Assembly (NCBI GenBank): GCA_963732225.1
Contig: CAVSYR010000005.1
Span: 930,001 to 994,000, forward strand
Length of the DNA: 64,000 nt
Origin: VRUE01 sp963732225
GTDB lineage: Bacteria > Actinomycetota > Thermoleophilia > Solirubrobacterales > 70-9
Reading direction: 5' to 3'
Shown: one piece after another, positions 41,571 through 50,222 of the stretch
How positions within the stretch are numbered: position 1 is the stretch's first letter
Layout: every line of letters begins with the position of its first letter
Program-made: the position numbers and the translations under genes
Notes under the pieces: generated by a model
Database searches by the model: none
What the model was told of the DNA's origin: nothing
What the model saw: the letters and a program-made list of their open reading frames with translations, nothing else

Positions 41571-43007
41571 ATGGCGACGGCAGCTGAGGTTCAGGCGAAG
41601 GAAAAGGTCTTCATCGGGGGCGAGTGGGTTGAGCCCGAGGCGAGCGGGACTCTCGAGGTCGTCAACTCGACCAGCGAGGAGGCGATGGGATCGATCCCGG
41701 CCTGCACTGCCGCCGATGCCGACCGCGCCGTCACAGCAGCGCGCGACGCCTTTGAGTCCTGGTCGCAGACTTCGCGCGAAGAGCGCGCCGGCTACATGAG
41801 CGCGATCTCGGCCGGCCTCGCCGAGCGCATGGATGAGATCGCGGCGACGATCTCGCAGGAGCTCGGCATGCCGCTGACCCTGAGCAAGATGATCCAGGCC
41901 GGGCTGCCTATCGCCCAGTTCGGGGCGATGCCGAAGCTGCTGGAGGAAGTCCGCTGGGAGGAGGAGATCGGCAACTCGCGAGTGCTGCGCGAGCCGGTTG
42001 GCGTACTCGGCGCGATCACGCCCTGGAACTACCCGCTGAACCAGATCGCCTGCAAGGTCGCCCCCGCCCTCGCCGCCGGCTGCACCGTCGTGCTCAAGCC
42101 GAGCGAGATCGTGCCGCTCAATGCCTTCATCCTCGCCGAGGTGATCGAGGCCGCCGGCCTTCCCGCCGGCGTCTTCAACCTAGTCACCGGCACCGGGCCG
42201 GTCGTTGGCGAGGCGATCGCCGGCCATCCCGGCATCGACATGGTCTCCTTCACCGGCTCGACCCGAGCCGGCCGCCGTGTCTCCGAGCTCGCCTCGGCGA
42301 CGGTGAAGCCGGTAGCGATGGAGCTCGGCGGCAAGTCGCCGAACGTGATCCTCAACGACGCCGACCTGAGCAAGGCCGTGCCCGACGGAGTCGGCAAGTG
42401 CTATCTCAACTCGGGCCAGACCTGCAGCGCCCTGACCCGGATGCTGGTGCCGCGCGAGAAGCTGGCGGAAGCCGAGCAGATCGCCACCCAGGCGGCGGAG
42501 AGCTTCACGCCCGGCGACCCCTTCGAGGAATCGACCCGGCTCGGGCCGCTGGTCTCCGAGACCCAGCGCGAGCGCGTGCGCGGCTACATCGAGAAGGGCG
42601 AGGCCGAGGGAGCGAAGCTGCTCACCGGCGGCGCCGCGGCGCCAGAGGGCCTCGACAAGGGCTACTTCGTCCGCCCCACCGTCTTCTCCGAGGTGACGCC
42701 GGAGATGACGATCGCCCAGGAGGAGATCTTCGGCCCGGTGCTGGCGATCCAACCCTACGATGGCGAGGACGATGCGGTGCGGATCGCCAACGACACCGCC
42801 TACGGCCTCGCCGGCGGCGTCTGGTCGGCCGATCAGGACCGGGCGATCGGCGTCGCCAAGCGGATCAGGACTGGTCAGATCGAGATCAACGGTGGCGCCT
42901 TCAACCCGCTCGCGCCCTTTGGCGGCTACAAGCAATCGGGCCATGGCCGCGAGAACGGGCGCTACGCGATCGAGGAGCTCCTGCAGGTCAAGAGCCTGCA
43001 GCTCTAG
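41571..43007 (+). CDS. NAD(P)-dependent aldehyde dehydrogenase
   Basis: This 478-aa ALDH-superfamily enzyme has the cofactor motif VSFTGSTRAGRRVSE, the general base Glu in VAMELGGKSPNVIL and the nucleophile Cys in NSGQTCSALTRML. It oxidises an aldehyde to its acid. Substrate is not deducible; the acyl-CoA genes around suggest fatty or branched aldehydes. The ATG at 41571 has AGGAGGAG 6 nt upstream. The acyl-CoA dehydrogenase follows 21 nt downstream. Confidence 0.94.
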   Translation: MATAAEVQAKEKVFIGGEWVEPEASGTLEVVNSTSEEAMGSIPACTAADADRAVTAARDAFESWSQTSREERAGYMSAISAGLAERMDEIAATISQELGMPLTLSKMIQAGLPIAQFGAMPKLLEEVRWEEEIGNSRVLREPVGVLGAITPWNYPLNQIACKVAPALAAGCTVVLKPSEIVPLNAFILAEVIEAAGLPAGVFNLVTGTGPVVGEAIAGHPGIDMVSFTGSTRAGRRVSELASATVKPVAMELGGKSPNVILNDADLSKAVPDGVGKCYLNSGQTCSALTRMLVPREKLAEAEQIATQAAESFTPGDPFEESTRLGPLVSETQRERVRGYIEKGEAEGAKLLTGGAAAPEGLDKGYFVRPTVFSEVTPEMTIAQEEIFGPVLAIQPYDGEDDAVRIANDTAYGLAGGVWSADQDRAIGVAKRIRTGQIEINGGAFNPLAPFGGYKQSGHGRENGRYAIEELLQVKSLQL

Positions 43008-43028
43008 CGCTCACATAGGCTGCCCGGC

Positions 43029-44174
43029 GTGAATTTCGAGCTCACTGACGAGCAAAAGCTGCTGCGGGACACAGTTCGGGACTTTGCCCTCCAGGAGGTC
43101 AAGCCTGTGGCGGAGGAGTTGGATCGGACGAAGAGCTTTCCGTACGAGATCGTCGAGAAGCTCGGCGGCTTGGGACTCATGGGCATCCCCTTCCCCCAGG
43201 AGTACGGGGGCGGTGGAGCGGACACGTTGTCCTACGTGCTCACGGTTGAAGAGCTGGCGCGGATCGACTCCTCGGTCTGCATCACGATGGCGGCGCACAC
43301 CTCGCTGGGGACGATGCCGATCTACCTCTGGGGGTCAGACGAGCAGAAGTCGGAGTGGCTGCCGCGGCTCTGCAGCGGCGAACAACTCGCTTCCTTCGGG
43401 TTGACCGAGCCGGAGGCGGGGTCCGATGCGGGGAACGTGCGGACGACCGCCAAGCTCGAGGACGGGGAATGGGTCGTCAACGGGGCCAAGCAGTTCATCA
43501 CCAACTCCGGCACGGAGATCTCCGGCTGCGTCTCGATCACCGCCCTCACCGGCGAGGCGAACGGGCGCAAGGAGATCTCCAACCTGATCGTGCCCACCGG
43601 CACACCTGGCTATGAGGTCGGCGAGCCCTACCGCAAGATGGGCTGGAACGCCTCCGATACCCGGCCGCTCAGCTTCGAGGACTGCCGCCTGCCGGAGGGC
43701 AGCCTGCTCGGCCGCCGCGGCGACGGCTTCAAGAACTTCCTCCACATCCTCGACGGCGGCCGGATCGGCGTCGCCGCGATGGGTGTCGGCCTCGCCCAGG
43801 GCGCCCTCGACGAGGCGATCGCCTACGCCAAGGAGCGCCAGGCCTTCGGCCAGGCAATCGCCAAATTCCAGTCGATCCAGGCCAAGATCGCCGACCTTTC
43901 GGCCCAGATCGAGGCGGCCCGCCTGCTCACCTGGCGCGCCGCGCTGGAGAAGGACGCGGGCAAGTCGTTCACCCTCACCGCCGCCCAGGCGAAGCTGATC
44001 ACCGGCCGCCTCGCCGTGCGGGCGACCGAGGAGGCGGTGCAGATCCACGGCGGCTACGGCTTCATCGAGGAGTACCCGGTCTGCCGCTTCTACCGCGACG
44101 CCAAGATCCTCACCATCGGCGAGGGGACCGACGAGGTGCAGCAGATGGTGATCGCGCGCCAGCTCGGCTGTTAG
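43029..44174 (+). CDS. Acyl-CoA dehydrogenase
   Basis: This 381-aa flavoenzyme starts at GTG with NFELTDEQKLLRDTVRDFALQEV. FAD/substrate motifs ASFGLTEPEAGSDAG and AVQIHGGYGFIEEYPVCRFYRDAK are present. The C-terminal TIGEGTDEVQQMVIAR holds the region of the catalytic base of short/branched-chain enzymes. It feeds electrons to the EtfAB pair. It probably forms an operon with the ALDH gene. Confidence 0.95.
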   Translation: MNFELTDEQKLLRDTVRDFALQEVKPVAEELDRTKSFPYEIVEKLGGLGLMGIPFPQEYGGGGADTLSYVLTVEELARIDSSVCITMAAHTSLGTMPIYLWGSDEQKSEWLPRLCSGEQLASFGLTEPEAGSDAGNVRTTAKLEDGEWVVNGAKQFITNSGTEISGCVSITALTGEANGRKEISNLIVPTGTPGYEVGEPYRKMGWNASDTRPLSFEDCRLPEGSLLGRRGDGFKNFLHILDGGRIGVAAMGVGLAQGALDEAIAYAKERQAFGQAIAKFQSIQAKIADLSAQIEAARLLTWRAALEKDAGKSFTLTAAQAKLITGRLAVRATEEAVQIHGGYGFIEEYPVCRFYRDAKILTIGEGTDEVQQMVIARQLGC

Positions 44175-44570
44175 CTCGGCTGCGAGGTAGCTGAGTGCTC
44201 GGGGCGGCCGGCTACTTCGGCAGCACGGCCGATGGTCTCGCTGATGCCGTAGTGGGCGCAGATCGTTAGCTCGTGCTCGCGCAAAAGCGGGCGGGTTGGG
44301 TCGACGACGGGGGCACGGCGGATCACGTCACGATCATGGGCGATCCAGAACCCGGTCCGCGGCGGCGGCGCAATCGCGGAGCGGTGCCACGACCAGGGTC
44401 GATTTGACGCGGCCCTGCTTGACGATCAGCCAGGTGGGGGTGCCGCTGTCGGCATCGACGAAGAGTCCGTGGACCTGGCCGACGCTTGCGCCGCCGAGGT
44501 CGTCGACACCGTTGCCGATCCAGGTCTGCGCCTGCTCCAGCGAAGGAGGCGCGGTGGTCTCCTCACTCAT
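44171..44570 (-). pseudogene. PRC-barrel-like protein gene broken by a +1 frameshift
   Basis: The first frame (78 codons, 44570-44334) gives a PRC-barrel-like protein: GGASVGQVHGLFVDADSGTPTWLIVK and STLVVAPLRDCAAAADRV, then it stops abruptly. If one extra base near 44347-44349 is removed, the reading continues WIAHDRDVIRRAPVVDPT, then LREHELTICAHYGIS, to a TAA at 44171-44173. That continuation is protein-like and fits where the gap would otherwise be empty. Its start overlaps the meaB stop by 8 nt. It may be a true mutation, an assembly error or programmed frameshifting. Confidence 0.6.
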
Positions 44571-45525
44571 CGGCCTGCCGCTCCAGCAACTCAGCCGCGG
44601 CGCTGGCCGGATCGAGCTCGCGCCGCACGACGCGCTCGAGCAGCTCCGCCGTCTGCGGATCTTCGGCGGCGATCGCCTCCATGCGGCGCCTCATCCGTGA
44701 GGTGGCGATGCCGAGCACCTCGCTGCGCAGGTTGCGGGCGCGGCGTTCCTGCAACGTGCCGGCGGCCTCGATGTGGGCGCGGTGCTCGTCGATCGCCTCC
44801 GCCAACTCGGCCACGCCCTCGCCGCGCGCCGCCTCGGTGCGCAGGATCGGCACCGTCCAGCCTTCCGGGTCATGCGAGAGCGCCAGCACGCCGCGCACCT
44901 CGCGCACCATCGTGTCGGTCATCGGGTGGTCGGCCTTGTTGACGACGATCACGTCGGGGATCTCCATCACGCCGGCCTTCAGCGCCTGGATCGAGTCGCC
45001 CGAGCCCGGCATCAGCGCCAGCACGATCGTGTCGGCGTGATCGACGATGTCGATCTCGGCCTGGCCCACTCCCACGGTCTCGATCAGCACGTCATCCTTG
45101 CCGGCGGCGTCCATCGCCAGCGCCACCTGCAGCGCCGCCTCGGAGAGGCCGCCGAGGGCCCCGCGCGAGGCCATCGAGCGGATGAAGACGCCGGGGTCGA
45201 GGAAGTGGTCGGAGAGGCGGATCCGGTCGCCGAGCAGGGCGCCCTGGGTGAAGGGGCTGGAGGGATCGATCGAGAGCACCGCCACCTGGCGCTCGGCCTT
45301 GCGCAGCTCCGCCGTCAGCGCCCCGATCAGGGTGCTCTTGCCGACCCCGGGCGGGCCGGTGAAGCCGACGATGCGGGCCTTGCCGGTGCGCGGGTAGACC
45401 TCGCGCACGAGCTCCCAGCCGGCCGGGTCGTCCGACTCGATCAGGGTGATCGCCCGCGCCAGGGCGCGCTTGTCGCCGGCGACGAGGCGCTCGGCAAGTG
45501 GGGCTGTCTTGGCGACGTCGGTCAC
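44563..45525 (-). CDS. meaB: MeaB/ArgK-family GTPase, mutase chaperone
   Basis: This 320-aa G3E-type GTPase loads and protects the B12 cofactor of methylmalonyl-CoA mutase. It has Walker A (VGFTGPPGVGKSTLIGAL), the switch and Walker B sequence LSIDPSSPFTQGALLGDRIR, and specificity motif VNKAD. The N-terminal helical arm and C-terminal dimerisation region are full length. It is not next to the mutase genes, but 8-11 kb away. Confidence 0.94.
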   Translation of the reverse strand: MTDVAKTAPLAERLVAGDKRALARAITLIESDDPAGWELVREVYPRTGKARIVGFTGPPGVGKSTLIGALTAELRKAERQVAVLSIDPSSPFTQGALLGDRIRLSDHFLDPGVFIRSMASRGALGGLSEAALQVALAMDAAGKDDVLIETVGVGQAEIDIVDHADTIVLALMPGSGDSIQALKAGVMEIPDVIVVNKADHPMTDTMVREVRGVLALSHDPEGWTVPILRTEAARGEGVAELAEAIDEHRAHIEAAGTLQERRARNLRSEVLGIATSRMRRRMEAIAAEDPQTAELLERVVRRELDPASAAAELLERQADE

Positions 45526-45541
45526 GGGCCGGTGAGTCTAC

Positions 45542-45703
45542 GAGTCTGGGGGGAAATTCCCCGTGTGCGAATGGCGAGCGCCGGACCAAGCGGGGCCAGG
45601 ACGCAGGGAGGCCGAATAGCAGCGCTATTTGGCCGACCGAGGACGCCGCACCGCGCGGTGTCCGCCGCCGCCAGACGTGCGCGGGGAATTTCCCCCCAGA
45701 CTC
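45542..45703. repeat. Structured intergenic repeat element, copy 2
   Basis: The outer inverted repeat is 21 bp and perfect (45542-45562 with 45683-45703) but unrelated in sequence to that of copy 1. The core is about 87% identical by eye over roughly 120 bp. The inner stem is GGCCGAATAGC / GCTATTTGGCC; its third-to-fourth pair is swapped relative to copy 1, keeping pairing. A small CACC-GCGC-GGTG hairpin follows. It occupies the space between divergent meaB and the acyltransferase. Confidence 0.7.
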
Positions 45704-45719
45704 TAAAGTCCTCGCCGCC

Positions 45720-46376
45720 GTGATTTCCACGATCCGCTTTCTCGCCCGCAACGGAATGCTGAACCGGAGGTACGGGCAGCTGCTTGGCCGCTACCTGCGG
45801 CGGCGCTTCTTCACCGCTGCAGGGCGGCGCTGGCGCACCAACGGACTCGTCTTCTTCGGCCGCGGGCTAGAACTCGAGATCGCCGTCAAGGGGCGGGTCG
45901 ACTTCGGTCGCTTCGTCTGGATCGGCGACAAGACCAAGATCCGCTGCCACGAGGGGCGGGTCGAGATCGGCGACAAGACCGTGATCGGACAGGAGTGCAC
46001 GATCTCCGCCTACCAGCACGTGCGGATCGGCCAGCAGTGCGTGATCGCCGACCGGGCGATGTTCATCGACTTCGACCACGGCGTGGTCGAAGTCGAGCGG
46101 CCGATCCGCCAGCAGGGGATCTACAAGCGCGACGTCATCGTCGGCTCCAACGTCTGGATCGGCTACGGCGCCTGCGTCCTGCGCGGTGTCAGCGTCGGCG
46201 ACAACTCGATCGTCGGCACCAACTCGGTCGTGACCAAGGACGTCCCCGCCAACGCCGTCGTCGCCGGCATCCCGGCCCGGATCATCCGCATGCGCGAGGC
46301 GCCCGAGCAACTGCGCTGGCCCAACCCGGTCGAGCCGGACCCAGGCGCCTGGACGACCCTGCAGCCGCCGAACTGA
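45720..46376 (+). CDS. Left-handed beta-helix (hexapeptide) acyltransferase
   Basis: This 218-aa protein starts at GTG with a basic amphipathic helix and then hexapeptide turns ([LIV]-G-x4): VWIGDKTKIR, VEIGDKTVIGQECTISAYQHVRIGQQCVIADR. The catalytic region is MFIDFDHGVVEVERPI, with the His typical of xenobiotic/serine acetyltransferases. VWIGYGACVLRGVSVGDNSIVGTNSVVTKDVPANAVVAGIPARIIR closes the helix. It O-acetylates a sugar or small molecule. Confidence 0.88.
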   Translation: MISTIRFLARNGMLNRRYGQLLGRYLRRRFFTAAGRRWRTNGLVFFGRGLELEIAVKGRVDFGRFVWIGDKTKIRCHEGRVEIGDKTVIGQECTISAYQHVRIGQQCVIADRAMFIDFDHGVVEVERPIRQQGIYKRDVIVGSNVWIGYGACVLRGVSVGDNSIVGTNSVVTKDVPANAVVAGIPARIIRMREAPEQLRWPNPVEPDPGAWTTLQPPN

Positions 46377-46504
46377 CCGGCTCCCACACCTGGCGGCGCT
46401 CGCCCTGGTGCGTCCTTGGCGGAATGTATTGTCTCACGTCCCTGAGGTCCAGCTTGGAGCCAAAAATTCTGAGGCTGTAGATCTCTCGACTGACAGACAG
46501 GACA

Positions 46505-46792
46505 ATGCCGCGCGTGGACGTCGCGGCCCGCTTTGGTGAGAACCTCGCCCGCTGCCGCGAACGGGCGAACATCACCCAGGAGGACCTCGCCCACAACGCC
46601 TCGCTGCATCGCACCGAGATCGGCCTGCTCGAGCGGGGCGGGCGGATCCCGCGCATCGACACGCTGGTCAAGCTGGCCGGGGCGCTCTCTGTCCCGCCCA
46701 GCGCCTTGATCGAGGGCATCGACTGGACGCCGGGAAGCGTCACGGTCGGCAGCTTCTCGGTGGCTGAAAGCGGCGACCCGGAAGCGAACTAG
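46505..46792 (+). CDS. XRE-family helix-turn-helix regulator
   Basis: This 95-aa protein has a Cro/C1-type HTH over residues 7-65 (FGENLARCRERANITQEDLAHNASLHRTEIGLLERGGRIPRIDTLVKLAGAL) and a short tail of unknown use. The preceding 130 nt hold no gene I can support. Targets unknown. Confidence 0.88.
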   Translation: MPRVDVAARFGENLARCRERANITQEDLAHNASLHRTEIGLLERGGRIPRIDTLVKLAGALSVPPSALIEGIDWTPGSVTVGSFSVAESGDPEAN

Positions 46793-46796
46793 TCGC

Positions 46797-47993
46797 TCAG
46801 GCCCGGTCCAGCTGGGCGCCGACCAGGTCGGCATAGACGGCGGCCGTCTGCTCGGCGACGTCGCCCCAGTCGAAGCGGCGCAGGTGCTCGTAGGCTTCGG
46901 CGACGAGGTTGCGCCCCAGCTCGTCATCGGAGAGGACGCGGATCGCCATCTCGGCCAGCGCTTCGGGATCGTGGGCGCGGAAGCGCAGGCCGGCCTCCTC
47001 GTGCGGAACCACCTCGCGCAGGCCGCCGGTGTCGGCGACGATGCAGGGGCAGCCGGAGGCCATCGCCTCGAGCGCGACCAGGCCAAATGGCTCGTAGATC
47101 GAGGGAACCACGGTGAGGTCCGCGATCCGGTAGAGCGAGTGCAGCACGTCGTCGCCGATCCAGCCGAGGAAGGTGCCGTGCTCCATCAGGCCCAGCTCCT
47201 CGGCCTGCTTGTGCAGCTCGGCCTCGTGGGTGCCGGAGCCGGCGATCAGGAAGCGGGTGCCGGGCACCTCCTCGATCAAACGCGGCATCGCCTCGAGCGC
47301 GAGCTGGAAACCCTTCTCGTAGACGAGCCTGCCGATCAGCAGGACCAACTTCTCGTCCGGGGCGGCGAACTCGGCGCGCAGGCGGGTCAGCTCCTCGGGA
47401 TCCTGCGGCTGCAGGTCATCGGGGTCGATCCCGTTGGGGATGACCGAGACCCGCCCCTCGTCGACGCCGAAGATGTCGGCGATCTGCTCGCGCATGTAGT
47501 GCGAGCAGGCGATCACCCGGTCGGAGCGGTTGGTGATCCAGCGCTCGACCCCGTGGATGTAGGTCTGGGGATGCTTATCGACCCAGCCCTGGTGGCGCCC
47601 GTGCTCGGTGGCGTGGATCGTCGTCACCAGCGGCGCGTCGAAGCGTTTGGCCAGGTGGTCGCAGGCGTTGGCGACGAGCCAGTCGTGGCCGTGGACGAGG
47701 TCGAAGCTGTAGCGATCGCCGAGTTCGACCCCGGCGGCGAGCATGTCGGAGTTCATCCGCTCGACCCAAGCGACGAACTCGCCGAGGTCGGTCGGGCGCT
47801 TGGGCTCACGGATGCGGTGGATCACCACTCCCCCGCGCCGCTCTTCCGCCGGCGACTCCTCGCCGCCACGGGTCAGCACGTGGACCTCGACCTCGCGATC
47901 AACCAGCGCCTCGGAGAGCTTGCGCACGTGGCGGGCGAGGCCGCCCTCGATCAGCGGCGGGTACTCCCAGGAGAGGATGAGGACGCGAGTCAC
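46797..47993 (-). CDS. Family 4 glycosyltransferase, glycogen-synthase-like
   Basis: This 398-aa GT-B enzyme has an N-terminal SWEYPPLIEGGLARHVRKLSEAL, with the glycine-rich acceptor loop of starch/glycogen synthases. In the C-terminal nucleotide domain IGRLVYEKGFQLALEAMP and PSIYEPFGLVALEAMASGCPCIVADTGG carry the E-x7-E motif. The overlapping GH57 branching enzyme makes an alpha-glucan (glycogen or maltosylglucose-type) pathway likely. Its start overlaps that gene's stop by 4 nt. Confidence 0.9.
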   Translation of the reverse strand: MTRVLILSWEYPPLIEGGLARHVRKLSEALVDREVEVHVLTRGGEESPAEERRGGVVIHRIREPKRPTDLGEFVAWVERMNSDMLAAGVELGDRYSFDLVHGHDWLVANACDHLAKRFDAPLVTTIHATEHGRHQGWVDKHPQTYIHGVERWITNRSDRVIACSHYMREQIADIFGVDEGRVSVIPNGIDPDDLQPQDPEELTRLRAEFAAPDEKLVLLIGRLVYEKGFQLALEAMPRLIEEVPGTRFLIAGSGTHEAELHKQAEELGLMEHGTFLGWIGDDVLHSLYRIADLTVVPSIYEPFGLVALEAMASGCPCIVADTGGLREVVPHEEAGLRFRAHDPEALAEMAIRVLSDDELGRNLVAEAYEHLRRFDWGDVAEQTAAVYADLVGAQLDRA

Positions 47994-49402
47994 GGCTGCA
48001 GCAGCGGCGAGAGGCTCAGGTCAGGGGCTAGTGCGCGCGTGCGCGGGTCGGCGATGGCCGGAGAGTCTATGGCCTCCAGGGCAGCTTCGGAGTGGGAAAT
48101 GGCTCGCTGGTAGGCGTAGTCGCCGGCCTGGCGTCGCTGATCGAGGAAAGCCCAGTCGCTCGACTGGACGGCGAGCAGCTCGCGGGCGGCGCGCTTGGCC
48201 GCGTCACCGCGTAGCCCGCCTGAGAGCGCCCGCAGGAAGCGCAGCTCGAGGCGCCGGGCGCCCCAGGCGAGATCGGCGACGGCCGGCGAGTCCCAGGTGC
48301 GCAGGTCCTTCTCCTCGCCCCAGCTCGAAGCGTGCAGCCGCCGCTCCAGCGGCTCGTGCTCGGCCAGCGCCTCGGGCACGGTGAGCAGGCGCACGCCGGC
48401 GGCGTCGGCCCCGGCGAGGACCTCGCGCAGCCAGATCGCGCCCTCCGACCACCAGTGGCCGAGCAGCTCGGTGTCGATCGCGAAGACGAGCAGGCCGCGG
48501 CGCTTGCGGCTGTCCCTGTACTCGCGAAGTCGCGCTGCCGTGGAAGCGAGGAACTCACCGGCCTGGCGCCGCGCGACCGCGGCAGCGGCTGCTGGGTCAT
48601 AGCCACCACCGCCGACCTTCCAGATCCGCACGCCGCGCAGTGACTCGCCGGCGAACTGGGCGTGGGCCGGGTCGGAGGGGTAGCCGCTCAACGACCAGAG
48701 CCACTGGATCGCCTCCCAGTCGATCGGCAGTGCCACCGGACCGGCCTCGGTGGCGATCGGCGCCAGCGCGTCCAGCGACTGCCGATAGCGGCTCTGATCG
48801 ACGCAGAACCAGTTCACGCCCTGCTCCGCCAGGCTCCACTCCAGCCCCGGCGCGTAGGCACACTCGGGCAGCCAGAAGCCGCCGTCCCAGCCGAAGCGGC
48901 GCCGGTGCGAGCGAATGCCGGTCTCCAATTGCAGGCGCAGGCCCTCGCGGCTGGCCAGCAGCGGCAGCACCGCGTGCGTCGCCGCCGAGCTGGCGAGAGC
49001 AATCCGCCCCTCCGCAGCCGCCCGCTGGAAGGAGCGCAGGGGGTCTCCCCCATCCGCGTCGAGCAACTCCAGGGCGTGGCTGTAGCGCTCGTGTTCGGCA
49101 ATGCAGGCATCGCGGCACTCGGCGTCGACCTCATCGATATCGGCCGCCGCCGCCGCGATCCGCCAATCGGTGAGGAAGCGGCGCAAGCGCTCCTTGACGC
49201 CGGCGTCCTCGAGCTGGTCGGCGAGGACGGGGGTAATCGTCATCGTCAGCCGCTCGGCCACCTCCAGCACCGGCAGGTAGGAGCGAATCACCGCGTCGAA
49301 CAACCACTCCTCGCCGAAGGGGTAGGTCCCAAAGCCCTCGACGTAGGGCATATGGGAGTGCAGGACGATGGCGAGGTCGCCGGCGCTCTCCTCAGGGGCC
49401 AT
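47990..49402 (-). CDS. GH57 1,4-alpha-glucan branching enzyme
   Basis: This 470-aa protein of glycoside hydrolase family 57 with a C-terminal DUF1957-type helical region creates alpha-1,6 branches. The family motifs are HSHMPY (motif 1), GFWLPECAYAPGLE (nucleophile Glu), and LLVFAIDTELLGHWW (acid Asp). The ATG at 49402 overlaps the upstream methyltransferase by 11 nt and begins at the conserved part; a GTG/ATG further upstream is antisense-like filler. Confidence 0.92.
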   Translation of the reverse strand: MAPEESAGDLAIVLHSHMPYVEGFGTYPFGEEWLFDAVIRSYLPVLEVAERLTMTITPVLADQLEDAGVKERLRRFLTDWRIAAAAADIDEVDAECRDACIAEHERYSHALELLDADGGDPLRSFQRAAAEGRIALASSAATHAVLPLLASREGLRLQLETGIRSHRRRFGWDGGFWLPECAYAPGLEWSLAEQGVNWFCVDQSRYRQSLDALAPIATEAGPVALPIDWEAIQWLWSLSGYPSDPAHAQFAGESLRGVRIWKVGGGGYDPAAAAAVARRQAGEFLASTAARLREYRDSRKRRGLLVFAIDTELLGHWWSEGAIWLREVLAGADAAGVRLLTVPEALAEHEPLERRLHASSWGEEKDLRTWDSPAVADLAWGARRLELRFLRALSGGLRGDAAKRAARELLAVQSSDWAFLDQRRQAGDYAYQRAISHSEAALEAIDSPAIADPRTRALAPDLSLSPLLQP

Positions 49403-50156
49403 GGCAGACAGCGACGAAGTCGAGCGCGCGATCGAGGTTGCCCTGCCTGAGGGCAAAGTCGGAGCTGTCGATCGCGGGCGTGAAGCGGTCGTAGAAAGGC
49501 TTGCTCAGGCGCAGGGTCTTGTGGATCCGGTCCCAGCCGAGTTTAAGCGCCAGCTCGTGGGCACGCAGCTTGCGGGCGTGGAAGAGGCCGTAGAGCTCGA
49601 CCCGCGGGAAGTGCGCCTCGCAGAGTCGGCGAAACTCGTCGGCACGGTACTCGCGCACGTGCCAGGGGTTGTCGGACTTCTCCGCTCCGGGGGGAGCGAG
49701 GGTGAGCAGGTTGGGCGTGGAGACGTAGGCGACGCCGCCGGGCTCGAGCATCGCGCCGAAGTGCTCGAGGATCGCGCCGGCGTCCTGGACGTGCTCGATC
49801 GTCTGCAGGAAGACGACCGCGTCGCAGGGCTCGGCGAAGCTTTCGACCAGGTCGCGCTCGAAACGCAGGTTGGGGCGCACGTAGCGCAGGCGGGCGTGCT
49901 CGTGGGCCTCCGGGTTGGCGTCGACGCCGACGACGCTAGCCGCGGTCGCGGCGAGCACGCTGGAGCCGTAGCCCTCTCCGCAAGCCATATCGACGACGCG
50001 CTTGCCGGCCAGCCGAGCGGCGATCCATTCGTAGACCACCAGGTGGCGCCGGTACCAGTAGTTCTCCTCGGGCACGTCGGGCAGGGTGCGCTCGCCGGTC
50101 AGCGGCAGCGGCGGCACGCCATCGGGCTGGTTTTCCTGCAGGTATTCGCGCGGCAC
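49392..50156 (-). CDS. Class I SAM-dependent methyltransferase
   Basis: This 254-aa protein has motif I VVDMACGEGYGSSVLA, an acidic end of beta-2 (VVGVDANPEAHEHAR) and post-motif DAVVFLQTIEHVQDAG. It matches ubiquinone/sugar-type methyltransferases next to glycan genes in actinobacteria. A GTG at 50156 (PREYLQENQPDG) is the likely start; the longer ORF runs into the divergent promoter. Coupled to the GH57 gene, it may methylate a glucan (methylglucose-type) precursor, which is an inference. Confidence 0.85.
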   Translation of the reverse strand: MPREYLQENQPDGVPPLPLTGERTLPDVPEENYWYRRHLVVYEWIAARLAGKRVVDMACGEGYGSSVLAATAASVVGVDANPEAHEHARLRYVRPNLRFERDLVESFAEPCDAVVFLQTIEHVQDAGAILEHFGAMLEPGGVAYVSTPNLLTLAPPGAEKSDNPWHVREYRADEFRRLCEAHFPRVELYGLFHARKLRAHELALKLGWDRIHKTLRLSKPFYDRFTPAIDSSDFALRQGNLDRALDFVAVCHGP

Positions 50157-50222
50157 GTGGCGAGACCGTATTGAGCGGCCTGCAACTCGTGCGTTACGGC
50201 GATCCACGTAAAGTTCCGCGCC

